Source: Planctomycetota bacterium
GTDB taxonomy: Bacteria; Planctomycetota; Phycisphaerae; Sedimentisphaerales; Anaerobacaceae
Assembly (NCBI GenBank): GCA_025459125.1
Contig: JALORE010000014.1
Location: 1-45,238 of the forward strand
Reading direction: 5' to 3'
Length of the DNA stretch: 45,238 bases
The position numbers and the translations under genes were made by a program. Every line of letters starts with the position of its first letter. The stretch's first letter is position 1. This document shows, piece by piece, positions 16,257 to 24,840 of this stretch. The notes under the pieces are model-generated. The model worked only from the letters and a program-made list of their open reading frames with translations. It was not told where the DNA came from and searched no databases.

Positions 16257-16454
16257 AGCGGATGCAGCCGAAATCGCGAGGATCGTCGGGTCCGTATCCT
16301 ACGAAGAGGCGTGAATCTGCCATGGATGGCGGCCGCACCCCGCGGGCAGGGGCCTGGAATAATTTGGTTGACCGGTACGGGTGGGCCGGGTAGTCTACGG
16401 CGGATCGATTTTGAGGGAGCGGCGGTTGTGTGGTTTGGAGACACGAGTTCTTCG

Positions 16455-17732
16455 ATGAATACCTGTATTGTCGGTTTGCAGTGGGGCGACGAGGGCAAGG
16501 GCAAGGTCGTCGATCTCCTGGCGGAAGACAGCGACATCGTCGTGCGGTATGGGGGCGGCTCGAACGCGGGCCATACCGTCGTGATTGGCGAGGAGCGCTT
16601 CGCCCTGCACCTGCTCCCGAGCGGTTCCGTACGGGCAGGGGTGATGTGCGTCATCGCCAACGCCGTAGTCGTGGACCCGGCGGTCCTGATCGGGGAGATC
16701 GATGGTCTGGCGCTGCGTGGCATCGCGCTGACCGACCGGCTGCTCATCAGCGAGAACGCCCACGTCGTGCTGGACTACCACAAGCGTGAGGACCAGTTGC
16801 GCGAGGAATCGCTGGGCAAGGAGAAACTGGGCACGACGGTCCGGGGCATCGGCCCATGTTACGCGGACAAGGTGGGCCGCAGCTACGCGGTGCGAATGAG
16901 CGATTTCTGTAACCTGCCGGAGCTGGACCGGAAACTGCGGACCATCCTCGCCTATAAGAACAAGCTCTTCGCGGCCCTGTACGGGGCCGAGCCCATAAGC
17001 ATCGAGACGGTGATGGCCAGTTGCCGGCAGTACGCCGAGCGGCTGGTGCCGTTTGTGAGGGACACCACGGAGTGGCTCCACCACGCGATCGCCCGGGGCC
17101 AATCCGTTCTCTTCGAGGGGGCCCAGGGCTCGCTGTTGGACCTGGATCACGGCACGTTTCCCTACGTGACCAGCTCCAACGCCAGCTCGTTGGGTGTGCC
17201 GGCGGGGTGCGGCGTGCCCGCCCGCATGATCGAGAAGTACATCGGCGTGGCCAAGGCGTACACCACGCGGGTGGGGGCGGGACCCTTCCCGACCGAGCAG
17301 GAAAACGAGACCGGCCAGTACATCCGCGAGAAGGGGCACGAATACGGTACGACGACGGGCCGGCCCCGGCGGTGTGGTTGGTTCGACGCCGTCGCCGCCG
17401 CCTACAGCGTCAAGATCGGCTCGATCGATGCGCTGGCACTGCTGCATCTGGACACGCTGGGCGGGTTGAAGAAGCTGAGTCTTTGCTCGGCCTACGAGAT
17501 CGATGGTCGGAGAACGACCTTCTTCCCGGCCAACATCGACCGGCTGGCCCGCGCCAAGCCGATCTACGAGCAGATGGCCGGCTGGGACGAAGATATCAGC
17601 CAGGCAACGACTTTCGAAGACCTGCCGGCGAACGCCCAGGCGTATGTCCGGCGGATCGAGACCCTCATTGGCAAACCTGTGGAGATGATTGGCGTCGGGC
17701 CGAAACGAAGCCAGACGATCATCCGGAAATGA
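16455..17732 (+). CDS. purA: Adenylosuccinate synthetase
   Basis: 425 residues. Joins IMP and aspartate using GTP to form adenylosuccinate in AMP synthesis. Motifs: CIVGLQWGDEGKGKVVDLL (GTP P-loop, catalytic Asp), GGGSNAGHTV, GTTVRGIGPCYADK, FEGAQGSLLDLDHGTFPYVTSSN and TTTGRPRRCGWFDAV. ATG 16455 matches the family N-terminus. GTG 16428 in the same frame has a better ribosome binding site (GAGGGAG, 8-nt spacing) and would add nine residues, so the true start could be there. The stop overlaps the uppS ATG (ATGA). First gene of a long co-oriented run. Confidence 0.96.
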   Translation: MNTCIVGLQWGDEGKGKVVDLLAEDSDIVVRYGGGSNAGHTVVIGEERFALHLLPSGSVRAGVMCVIANAVVVDPAVLIGEIDGLALRGIALTDRLLISENAHVVLDYHKREDQLREESLGKEKLGTTVRGIGPCYADKVGRSYAVRMSDFCNLPELDRKLRTILAYKNKLFAALYGAEPISIETVMASCRQYAERLVPFVRDTTEWLHHAIARGQSVLFEGAQGSLLDLDHGTFPYVTSSNASSLGVPAGCGVPARMIEKYIGVAKAYTTRVGAGPFPTEQENETGQYIREKGHEYGTTTGRPRRCGWFDAVAAAYSVKIGSIDALALLHLDTLGGLKKLSLCSAYEIDGRRTTFFPANIDRLARAKPIYEQMAGWDEDISQATTFEDLPANAQAYVRRIETLIGKPVEMIGVGPKRSQTIIRK

Positions 17733-18511
17733 ACACGATGGAGCAGAGACTGGGCGAGACGGCGGCGCGGCTGGGGCTCAAGCCCGAGCAGTTGCCGCGC
17801 AACATCGCCATCATCATGGACGGCAACGGCCGTTGGGCCCAACGGCAACGGCTGCCGCGCTATGAGGGGCACCGGCAGGGGGCCAGGACGGCCGAGACCA
17901 TTGCCCAGTGCTGTGTCGACTTCGGCATGCAGTCGCTGACGTTGTACTCCTTCAGCATCGAGAACTGGAAACGGCCCAAAGCCGAAGTCAACGCCCTGAT
18001 GCACCTGTACGCCGACTACCTGGTCGCGATCCGGCCGAACCTGATGCGGAACAACGTCCGGTTGGTTCACCTGGGCCGGATGGAGGGGCTGCCTGAGATG
18101 GTCAGCGACTCCTTGCGCGAGACGATGGCACTGACCCGGAACAACAGCGGCATGGCCCTGGCCCTGGCGCTGAACTACAGCGGTCGGGCGGAGATCGTCG
18201 ACGCCACCCGGGCCATTGCTCAAGCCCACCGAGAGGGCCGTCTGCGGCTGGAGGACATCGATGAGGACTGCATCGGCAAGAACCTGTACACGGCGGGGTT
18301 GCCCGACCCGGACCTGTTGATCCGGACCGCCAGCGAACTGCGGGTCAGCAACTTCCTGTTGTGGCAGATTTCCTATAGCGAATTCTATGTGACGGAGACC
18401 CTCTGGCCGGAGTTTGGCCCCCACTCGCTGGAGCAGGCGCTGGTGGCCTACAGCCACAGAGATCGACGCTTCGGCGCCATTGATGCCAGCTTGGCCGCCG
18501 GACGCCAGTAG
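17729..18511 (+). CDS. uppS: Isoprenyl transferase (undecaprenyl diphosphate synthase)
   Basis: 260 residues. Condenses isopentenyl diphosphate with farnesyl diphosphate to make undecaprenyl diphosphate, the carrier for cell-wall glycans. IAIIMDGNGRWAQRQRLPRYEGHRQGA carries the catalytic Asp and substrate loop. LTLYSFSIENWKRP, LNYSGRAEI and DLLIRTASELRVSNFLLWQISYSEFY are the other conserved blocks. Canonical proteins have RTSGE, so RTASE is a mild variant. Starts within the purA stop codon (ATGA), so translation is probably coupled. Confidence 0.96.
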   Translation: MNTMEQRLGETAARLGLKPEQLPRNIAIIMDGNGRWAQRQRLPRYEGHRQGARTAETIAQCCVDFGMQSLTLYSFSIENWKRPKAEVNALMHLYADYLVAIRPNLMRNNVRLVHLGRMEGLPEMVSDSLRETMALTRNNSGMALALALNYSGRAEIVDATRAIAQAHREGRLRLEDIDEDCIGKNLYTAGLPDPDLLIRTASELRVSNFLLWQISYSEFYVTETLWPEFGPHSLEQALVAYSHRDRRFGAIDASLAAGRQ

Positions 18512-18591
18512 CGGCGACAGCCCCGCGAGCGTCAAGGCGTTTCCACCGGCAGTCTGATCCAGGGGCAGGGAGTTCATCGCAGACCGCAGCC

Positions 18592-19449
18592 ATGCTCAAG
18601 CACAGACTACTCTTCGGCACGCTGATGACGGTCTTTCTCGTCGGCATCCTCCTTCTGGACGGCTGGCTGGACGGCTCCCTCACCGCCTCGACCGACGACG
18701 ACCGTCCGATCCGGGCGACGATCCTGGCGGTTCTGATAGCCGTGGTGCTCTGTCTGGGCGGCATCGAGTTTTCCCGTTTGGCGGCGGCCAAGGGATACAT
18801 GGTGCTCAACCCGGTGGCCATGATCGGGTTGGCGCTGCTGGCAACACTGTGGTATTGGCCGCAGTTTGTCGCTGCTGCCCCGAATACCTTCCTGCCGCTG
18901 CTCCTGGCGTTGCTCTTGGCGGCCATGCTGTTACAGCAGCAGATCAGGCACGGCGTCAACGGCGTGCTGGCCAACTGCGGCGTCAGTTGTTTCCTGCTGC
19001 TGTACCTGGGCTTGCTGGGAGCGTTCGTGCTGGGGATCCGCGTGGACGGCGGACCCTGGGAGGTTCTGGTGTTCGCTCTTGTTGTAAAGTCTTCTGACAT
19101 CGGGGCTTACACGTGCGGGAAACTGTTCGGCAGGCACAAGCTGGCTCCCCGTGTCAGTCCGGGCAAGACGTGGGAGGGGCTGGCGGGAGCCGCGGTCGCG
19201 GCCGCCGGGATAAGTATCGTATGCGCCGGCATTTCTGGTATAATGGAGTTTTGGATAGCCCCGGTCTTTGGAGTGGGTATGGCCGTGGTCGGGCAGTTGA
19301 GCGATTTGGCTGAGTCCATGCTCAAGCGCGACGCCCAGCAGAAGGATTCGTCGAATCGCGTACCCGGCTTCGGCGGTATACTGGATGTGATCGATTCATT
19401 GCTGTTTGCAGCACCGTGGGCATACGTGTTCTTCAGGTTTGTATCGTAA
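18592..19449 (+). CDS. cdsA: Phosphatidate cytidylyltransferase
   Basis: 285 residues; makes CDP-diacylglycerol from phosphatidate and CTP in the inner membrane. Seven to eight hydrophobic segments. Conserved blocks: KSSDIGAYTCGKLFGRHKLAPRVSPGKTWEG and LSDLAESMLKRDAQQKDSSNRVPGFGGILDVIDSL. The signature normally reads PGHGGxLDRxDS; here His is Phe and Arg is Val. I believe such changes occur in other planctomycetes but could not check. CdsA supplies the precursor used by the PgpA branch encoded at 10311. Confidence 0.93.
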   Translation: MLKHRLLFGTLMTVFLVGILLLDGWLDGSLTASTDDDRPIRATILAVLIAVVLCLGGIEFSRLAAAKGYMVLNPVAMIGLALLATLWYWPQFVAAAPNTFLPLLLALLLAAMLLQQQIRHGVNGVLANCGVSCFLLLYLGLLGAFVLGIRVDGGPWEVLVFALVVKSSDIGAYTCGKLFGRHKLAPRVSPGKTWEGLAGAAVAAAGISIVCAGISGIMEFWIAPVFGVGMAVVGQLSDLAESMLKRDAQQKDSSNRVPGFGGILDVIDSLLFAAPWAYVFFRFVS

Positions 19450-19501
19450 GGAGGCGCGCCGGAAGAAGAACGTGGATGAGTGATAGGAGAGAGAAGCGAA
19501 T

Positions 19502-20464
19502 TTGGAAGTAACGGTACAATTAGATCCCGAGAAGCAGTTGGAGCTGTTTGGTCCCGCCGACACCCACCTTCGCCTCCTGCGTCGATCGCTGGGGGTGCAG
19601 ATCACGGCGCGGCAGTCGGACCTGCATATCAGCGGTCCCGAATCGAGCGTCCACCGGGCTACCGAAGTCATCGATCGCATGCAGAAGCACCTGCTCAAGT
19701 ATCGCCGGTTGACGGCGGATGACGTGACCGAGTTCGTCGAGCAGGGTCCCGTGCCCGACAAAGCCGCGCGCGATCAGGCCATCACGGTCTATTCCAACAA
19801 GCTGGTCGAGCCCTCGACACCAGGACAGTTGAGGTACATCGAGACGATGCTCGCCAACGATATCACCTTCTGCACCGGCCCGGCGGGAACGGGAAAGACC
19901 TACCTGGCCGTGGCGGTGGCGGTTTCCATGCTCAAGAAACGGCAGATCCGGCGGCTGGTGCTGGCTCGGCCGGCGGTGGAGGCGGGGGAGAAACTGGGTT
20001 TCCTCCCGGGCGACATTGCTGCCAAGGTCAATCCGTATCTGCGGCCTCTGTTCGATGCGATCGAGGACATGATGGACTTCGCCCAGATGCGCAAGTTCAT
20101 GGAACTCGACATCATCGAGATCATCCCGCTGGCGTTCATGCGCGGCCGCACGTTGAACGGGGCCGCGATCATTTGTGACGAGGCCCAGAACACCTCCGGC
20201 TCGCAGATGCTGATGGTGTTGACCCGACTCGGGCATGGCTCCAAGATGATCATTACCGGGGATATCACCCAGGTGGATCTGGCCGCCAACCAGAAGAGCG
20301 GCATGGTCGAGGCCATGGAGATTCTCGGACACATCCGGGGCATCGGCCTTGTCGAGCTGAGTCAGCAGGACATCGTGCGGCACCGTCTGGTGCAGGATGT
20401 TGTCGAAGCGTACCGGACACGGTCGGGGGGCCGAAGCCGTACCGAAGAGCGGGGAGGGCAATGA
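19502..20464 (+). CDS. phoH: PhoH-family ATPase
   Basis: 320 residues from TTG 19502, with GGAGAG about 9 nt upstream. An N-terminal KH-like region (about 1-75: RRSLGVQITARQSDLHISG) precedes the PhoH ATPase domain. Walker A is GPAGTGKT (126-133), followed by LVLARPAVEAGEKLGFLPGD, Walker B-like AAIICDEAQNT and ITGDITQVDLA. PhoH/YbeZ proteins act with YbeY in rRNA maturation and RNA stress responses (family knowledge), and ybeY lies two genes downstream. The order phoH-HD-ybeY is common in bacteria. Confidence 0.94.
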   Translation: MEVTVQLDPEKQLELFGPADTHLRLLRRSLGVQITARQSDLHISGPESSVHRATEVIDRMQKHLLKYRRLTADDVTEFVEQGPVPDKAARDQAITVYSNKLVEPSTPGQLRYIETMLANDITFCTGPAGTGKTYLAVAVAVSMLKKRQIRRLVLARPAVEAGEKLGFLPGDIAAKVNPYLRPLFDAIEDMMDFAQMRKFMELDIIEIIPLAFMRGRTLNGAAIICDEAQNTSGSQMLMVLTRLGHGSKMIITGDITQVDLAANQKSGMVEAMEILGHIRGIGLVELSQQDIVRHRLVQDVVEAYRTRSGGRSRTEERGGQ

Positions 20465-20554
20465 TGACCGCGAGCCCGCGCAAGTCCGCCTCCCGGTACA
20501 CGGCCAGTGTGTGGTTGGGTCGCAGAACTGTGTTGCGGCCTCGGACGAGGTAGT

Positions 20555-22141
20555 ATGGCGCTGCTGAAGAAGACCAATCCCCGGCGGGACCAGGTCCGCC
20601 GGAATATCGGTCCGGAGCGTTCGTGGTGGTCGGTACACCTTCTCGACGCCGACGTGGCCCTCTCTCTGGCGATTTGGCTGCTCTTCGTCGCCCTGTGCAT
20701 CGGGGTGCTCTCCTTCGGTTTGGCTCAGCAGGGGCGTTACCGCGCTCTGGCGGCGTCGTCGGTCATGGTGGTCTTTACGGCGGTAGGGGGCGGCCTGTAT
20801 GTCTATCACTACCAGCCTCGTCTCTTGCGGAATCACGGCCGGGCGCTGGCCTTGGCGTTGCTGTTCCCGGCCCTGCTGGGAGTGACCAAGCTGGGGTCGA
20901 TGTCAAGCGGGGAAGCCCTGTGGGGGCTGGGTTGGGGGGTCGGTACGGCGCTCCTGGCCTCGATCATCCTGGTGATCGCCTATGACCAGCGCTTCGCCAT
21001 CGGGATGAGCGCGCTGTATTGCGTCCTGGCGGCGCTGGCCGTCGGTCCCAAGCCTGATCAGGCCTTTCAGTTGCAGGGGATGCGCCTGTTTCTGACCATG
21101 TTCTCCGGCGTGGCCATCTGCTGCTTTTCTCTGAAAGAGATCCGTACCCGGATGAAGCTGCTGGAGGTCAGTGCGATGGCGGCGGCGGTCGTCTTCGTCA
21201 CGGCTCTGTCGGTGCCGTATCTGAACTTCCTGGGCGAGCCGCCGAAATGGACGAGTGCCCTGCAGGCGGCCGGCTACTATGCCAGTGCGGCGTTTCTGGC
21301 GGGTCTGTTGATGCAGAGCCTGCTGCCGCTGATCGAGCGGATATTCCGGATTGCCACGAGCATGACCCTGCTGGACTATTCCGACGCCAACCAGACGCTG
21401 CTCAAGAAGCTGGCGATGGAGGCGCCGGGGACGTTCAGCCACAGCCTGCTGATCGGCTCGATGGCGGAAGCGGCCGCCGACGCCATCGGCTGCAACGGAT
21501 TGCTCTGCCGCGTCGGGGCCTACTACCACGACATCGGCAAGATCAACAAGCCCAAGTACTTCACCGAGAACGAGATGGGCTCGACCAGCAAGCACAAGGA
21601 GCTGTCCCCCGCGATGAGCCAGTTGATCATCGTGGGCCACGTCAAGGACGGTCTGGAGATGGCCAAGGAATTCAACCTGCCCAATGTTCTGCACCAGTTC
21701 ATCGAGACGCACCACGGCACGACCCTGGTCGAGCCATTCTATCACGAAGCCCGCCGCAAGTATGAAGAGCCCGGGCCGGGCCGCAAACCCATCGAGGCCC
21801 CGCCCAGCGAGAGTGAATTTCGCTACGCGGGTCCCCGGCCCCGGAGCAAGGAAGCCGCCATCGTGATGCTGGCCGACGCGGTGGAGGGGGCCACCCGATC
21901 CTTGTCCGAAGTGACACTGGCCAAGTGCGAGGCGGTCGTGCATAACATCGCCATGAAGCGGCTGGAGGACGGCCAGCTCGACGAGTGCGACCTGACGCTC
22001 CGCGAGCTGAGCCTGATCGAGGCGAGCCTCTCGAAGTCGCTGGTCGCCCACTACCACGGGCGCATCGCCTATCCCACAGCGCCCGATGCTCCCCTGCGAA
22101 TGTCCAAGACAGCCGTGATACCGAAGATGGTCGAGATGTGA
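20555..22141 (+). CDS. 7TM-HD phosphohydrolase (YqfF/PgpH-like), short form
   Basis: 528 residues from ATG 20555, with GAGG just upstream. About seven or eight membrane helices (residues ~35-290) precede a cytosolic HD domain: GTFSHSLLIGSMAEAAADAIGC, then VGAYYHDIGKINKPKYF, ETHHGTTLV and MLADAVEGATRS. PgpH-type proteins hydrolyse cyclic di-AMP. They usually carry a ~250-residue extracellular 7TMR-HDED domain after the first helix. That domain is missing here, so signal input would differ. It sits between phoH and ybeY, the usual position for this family. Confidence 0.9.
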   Translation: MALLKKTNPRRDQVRRNIGPERSWWSVHLLDADVALSLAIWLLFVALCIGVLSFGLAQQGRYRALAASSVMVVFTAVGGGLYVYHYQPRLLRNHGRALALALLFPALLGVTKLGSMSSGEALWGLGWGVGTALLASIILVIAYDQRFAIGMSALYCVLAALAVGPKPDQAFQLQGMRLFLTMFSGVAICCFSLKEIRTRMKLLEVSAMAAAVVFVTALSVPYLNFLGEPPKWTSALQAAGYYASAAFLAGLLMQSLLPLIERIFRIATSMTLLDYSDANQTLLKKLAMEAPGTFSHSLLIGSMAEAAADAIGCNGLLCRVGAYYHDIGKINKPKYFTENEMGSTSKHKELSPAMSQLIIVGHVKDGLEMAKEFNLPNVLHQFIETHHGTTLVEPFYHEARRKYEEPGPGRKPIEAPPSESEFRYAGPRPRSKEAAIVMLADAVEGATRSLSEVTLAKCEAVVHNIAMKRLEDGQLDECDLTLRELSLIEASLSKSLVAHYHGRIAYPTAPDAPLRMSKTAVIPKMVEM

Positions 22142-22153
22142 GTCTCTGACGCC

Positions 22154-22615
22154 ATGATCACGGTGCAGATCACGAGCCATTTTGAAGAGATCCCCGTAGA
22201 TACGCCGAGGCTGAAGAAGCTGGTGCGCGCCGTCTGCCGGCAGTTCGGCGTGACGCAGGCCCGGACCAGTATCGGAATCGTGGCGGATGCCGAGATCGGC
22301 GTGCTGAACGAGAGATTCCTGCAGCACCAGGGCCCGACGGACTGCCTGAGCTTCGACCTTTCCGACGAGACGGAGCCCGCGGGGACCCGGGTCTTCGACC
22401 TGATCGTCAACGGCGAGTTGGCGCTGCGGGAGGCGGCGCGGCGCGGGCACGAGGGCCAGGCGGAGCTGATGCTCTACATCGTCCATGGCCTGCTGCATCA
22501 GCTCGGCTTCGACGATGCCACCGCCGCCCAGGCCGACCAGATGCACCGGACCGAGGACGAGATTCTCCTGCATCTGGGCTATGGGCGGGTGTATAATGAC
22601 GAACGGCCGGCCTAG
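22154..22615 (+). CDS. ybeY: Endoribonuclease YbeY (rRNA maturation factor)
   Basis: 153 residues. Single-strand endoribonuclease involved in 16S rRNA 3' processing and ribosome quality control. PTDCLSFDLSDE and the zinc motif region IVHGLLHQLGFDDATAAQADQMHRTEDEIL are present. The family motif is HxxxHxxxxxH; here the third ligand is Asp (HGLLHQLGFDD), a substitution that can still coordinate metal. Starts 12 nt after the HD gene. Confidence 0.93.
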   Translation: MITVQITSHFEEIPVDTPRLKKLVRAVCRQFGVTQARTSIGIVADAEIGVLNERFLQHQGPTDCLSFDLSDETEPAGTRVFDLIVNGELALREAARRGHEGQAELMLYIVHGLLHQLGFDDATAAQADQMHRTEDEILLHLGYGRVYNDERPA

Positions 22616-22673
22616 CAGCCGCGTGCTGCGGTGGTCAGACCGGATGAGATAGAAAAGAGAAAGGGATTTCGAC

Positions 22674-23966
22674 GTGGGTTTTGTGGGCTGGGCGGTGCTG
22701 TTGACTTGCCTGTGCGTGGGTGCGGCATCGTTCTTTTCCGCCTGTGCCGACGCGCTGCGAACGTTCTCACGCCTGCGGCTGCAGGAGGAGCTCAAGGCGG
22801 TCAATGGCGGGGAGCGGCCGCAACTGGTGGAGCGGATCGCCGGCGACACGGAGCGACTGATTGTGGCCTGCGGGTTCTACCGGCTGGCCTTCAGCATCGG
22901 GGCGCTGCTGTTGCTGCTGGCGCTGCTGTCGATATGGCGCGAGGGAGTGGACACCACCGCTTATGTTCTCGTGTTTGTCGTCGCGCTGGCGGTCTTTGCC
23001 GTCTTCAATCTGGCGCTTCCATACGCTTGGGCCAAATACGCCGGCGAGAAGCTGATCAGCCGTACGTATACCGTACTGAGCCTGTGCGCCCTCCTGGCGG
23101 CTCCGGTTCTCTCCTTCGTGCGGCTTCACGACCGCCTGGTGCGGCGGCTGGCCGGCGTGCCGCCGGTGACGCCCGAAGAGCAACAGGAGGAGAAGCAGGA
23201 GGAGTTCCTCGAAGACCTCGAGCAGCAGCGGCGGGAAGGGGTCGTCGACGAGGAGGAGCAGGAAATGATCGAGAACGTGCTGGAGCTGCGGGACAGCACT
23301 GCCGGCGAGATCATGACGCCCCGCACCGACCTGGTCGCGGTGAACCTTGAAGCCGACCTGCCGACCGTCCTGGAAACGATCCGCACCGCGGGGCATTCGC
23401 GCATTCCGGTGTACGAAGGGACGATCGACAGCATCATCGGGCTGATCTACGCCAAAGACCTGCTCGCGGAGATCGGGCGCGCGGTGCGGGAGTTCCACAT
23501 CCGGGACCGGATGCGTGAGGTCTACTTTGTGCCCGAGACCAAGCCGCTGCGGGCCCTGCTCCACGAATTTCAGAATCAGAAGCTGCATCTGGCCGTGGTC
23601 TTGGACGAGTATGGCGGTACCGCGGGTCTGGTCACGCTGGAGGACATCCTGGAGGAACTGGTCGGTCCCATCGCGGACGAGTACGAGGAGGCCCCGCAGG
23701 CCTCGGTCCGGAGCCTCGACGCGAACACGATCGAAGTGGATGCCCGCGCGTATGTGGACGACCTCAATGACGAGTACGCGCTGAACCTGCCGGAAGACGA
23801 AGACTATGACACGGTAGGCGGTTTCATCTTCTCGCGGCTGGGCTACATTCCCAAGACCGGCGAGCATTTCCCCTACGACAATCTGACGTTCACCATTGCC
23901 TCCGCCGAGCCGCGGCGCATCAAGCGGGTACGCATCCGGAAGGAGGGTGAGCCATGGGCGTCCTGA
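22674..23966 (+). CDS. CorC/HlyC-type CBS-domain membrane protein
   Basis: 430 residues from GTG 22674, with AAAGGGA upstream. An N-terminal CNNM/DUF21-like membrane domain has about four helices (residues 1-155). A Glu-rich stretch (EEQQEEKQEEFLEDLEQQ) precedes two CBS domains (VMTPRT-like IMTPRTDLVAV, HSRIPVYEGTIDSIIGLIYAKDLL, VVLDEYGGTAGLVTLEDILEELVGPI). A CorC/HlyC transporter-associated domain is at the C-terminus (DYDTVGGFIFSRLGYIPKTGEHF). Such proteins bind adenine nucleotides through CBS and affect Mg/Co homeostasis. The 3' end overlaps recO by 13 nt. Confidence 0.93.
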   Translation: MGFVGWAVLLTCLCVGAASFFSACADALRTFSRLRLQEELKAVNGGERPQLVERIAGDTERLIVACGFYRLAFSIGALLLLLALLSIWREGVDTTAYVLVFVVALAVFAVFNLALPYAWAKYAGEKLISRTYTVLSLCALLAAPVLSFVRLHDRLVRRLAGVPPVTPEEQQEEKQEEFLEDLEQQRREGVVDEEEQEMIENVLELRDSTAGEIMTPRTDLVAVNLEADLPTVLETIRTAGHSRIPVYEGTIDSIIGLIYAKDLLAEIGRAVREFHIRDRMREVYFVPETKPLRALLHEFQNQKLHLAVVLDEYGGTAGLVTLEDILEELVGPIADEYEEAPQASVRSLDANTIEVDARAYVDDLNDEYALNLPEDEDYDTVGGFIFSRLGYIPKTGEHFPYDNLTFTIASAEPRRIKRVRIRKEGEPWAS

Positions 23967-24706
23967 CCAAGGATCGGGCGATTTGCCTCCGCGCGGTGGA
24001 CTATTCCGAGACCTCGCAGGTGGTGACCCTGTTCGCTCGCCAGTCCGGTAAGGTCCGGGCGATCGCCAAGGGTTCCAAGCGGCCGAAGTCCGCGTTCGAC
24101 GGTCCGCTGGAGCCGTTGTCCTTCGGCGAAATCGTCTTCTCCGGGGTCCACAAGGATACGCTGGCCACGCTGACGGAGTTCCAGTCGCAGCCGGTGCGGG
24201 GCGAAGTGCGGCGGAACCTGGCGGCCCTGCAGAACGCTCTGCTGGCGGCGGAACTGCTGGACCTGCTGACGGAGGAATACGATCCGCACCCGGCGCTCTT
24301 CGACCACGTCCTGGAGTTCCTGCAGGACATCGAAGAGGGCCGGGCCGGACCGGACCGACGGGGTCTCCTGGTCCGCCTGATTCTCTTCCAGTTCGCGTTG
24401 CTGCACGAGGTGGGATTGCGTCCGACTCTGAATGCCTGCGTCAACTGCCGGCGGCCGGTCGCCGTTGACCGGCGCGCGAGCTACTTCAGCTCGACCGCCA
24501 ACGGGCTGGTCTGCCGGGACTGCGAGATGAACTTCCCGGACAAGATTCGACTGAGTCCCAAGGCCGCCCACTGCCTGGTCGACCTCGGTCGGATCGCCCA
24601 AGCCGACCAGGCGACGCTTGACGAGATCGAGCAGGTCCTGATCCACCACTTCACCCACATCCTCGGCCATCCCCCCAAAACCGCCGCGCACCTCCTGAAT
24701 GCCTGA
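23954..24706 (+). CDS. recO: DNA repair protein RecO
   Basis: 250 residues. Loads RecA with RecR on SSB-coated DNA in RecF-pathway repair. An N-terminal OB-fold (LTKDRAICLRAVDYSETSQVVTLFARQSGKVRAIAKGSKRPKSAF) is followed by a helical domain with a four-Cys zinc finger: CVNC (about 157-160) and CRDC (about 183-186). Overlaps the corC end by 13 nt with GGAGG inside corC. Last gene of the plus-strand run; convergent with ruvB, with a family A element between them. Confidence 0.94.
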   Translation: MGVLTKDRAICLRAVDYSETSQVVTLFARQSGKVRAIAKGSKRPKSAFDGPLEPLSFGEIVFSGVHKDTLATLTEFQSQPVRGEVRRNLAALQNALLAAELLDLLTEEYDPHPALFDHVLEFLQDIEEGRAGPDRRGLLVRLILFQFALLHEVGLRPTLNACVNCRRPVAVDRRASYFSSTANGLVCRDCEMNFPDKIRLSPKAAHCLVDLGRIAQADQATLDEIEQVLIHHFTHILGHPPKTAAHLLNA

Positions 24707-24712
24707 CCACCT

Positions 24713-24803
24713 GGGCGGCATCGTCAAACGCAGCTTGGCGATGGCGGCTTTCCGGATGCGTATGACCATCGCCAAGGCCTTCGGCCTTGACGATGCCACC
24801 GGG
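24713..24803. repeat. Double-hairpin palindromic element, family A
   Basis: Outer arms GGCATCGTCAA and TTGACGATGCC are reverse complements, and each arm holds its own hairpin (…CAGCTTGG… and AAGGCC-TTC-GGCCTT). It sits between the convergent recO and ruvB stop codons, where it could also act as a two-way terminator. Words are shared with 33977-34065 and 40001-40090. Confidence 0.9.
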
Positions 24804-24840
24804 AACTCGCCATTTCTGGGTGGCAGGAGTGCTCGATGGA

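Noticed and set aside
20903..22849. 648-codon minus-strand open frame over the HD, ybeY and corC genes
   Set aside because: Antisense shadow; the plus-strand genes have catalytic motifs and operon spacing.
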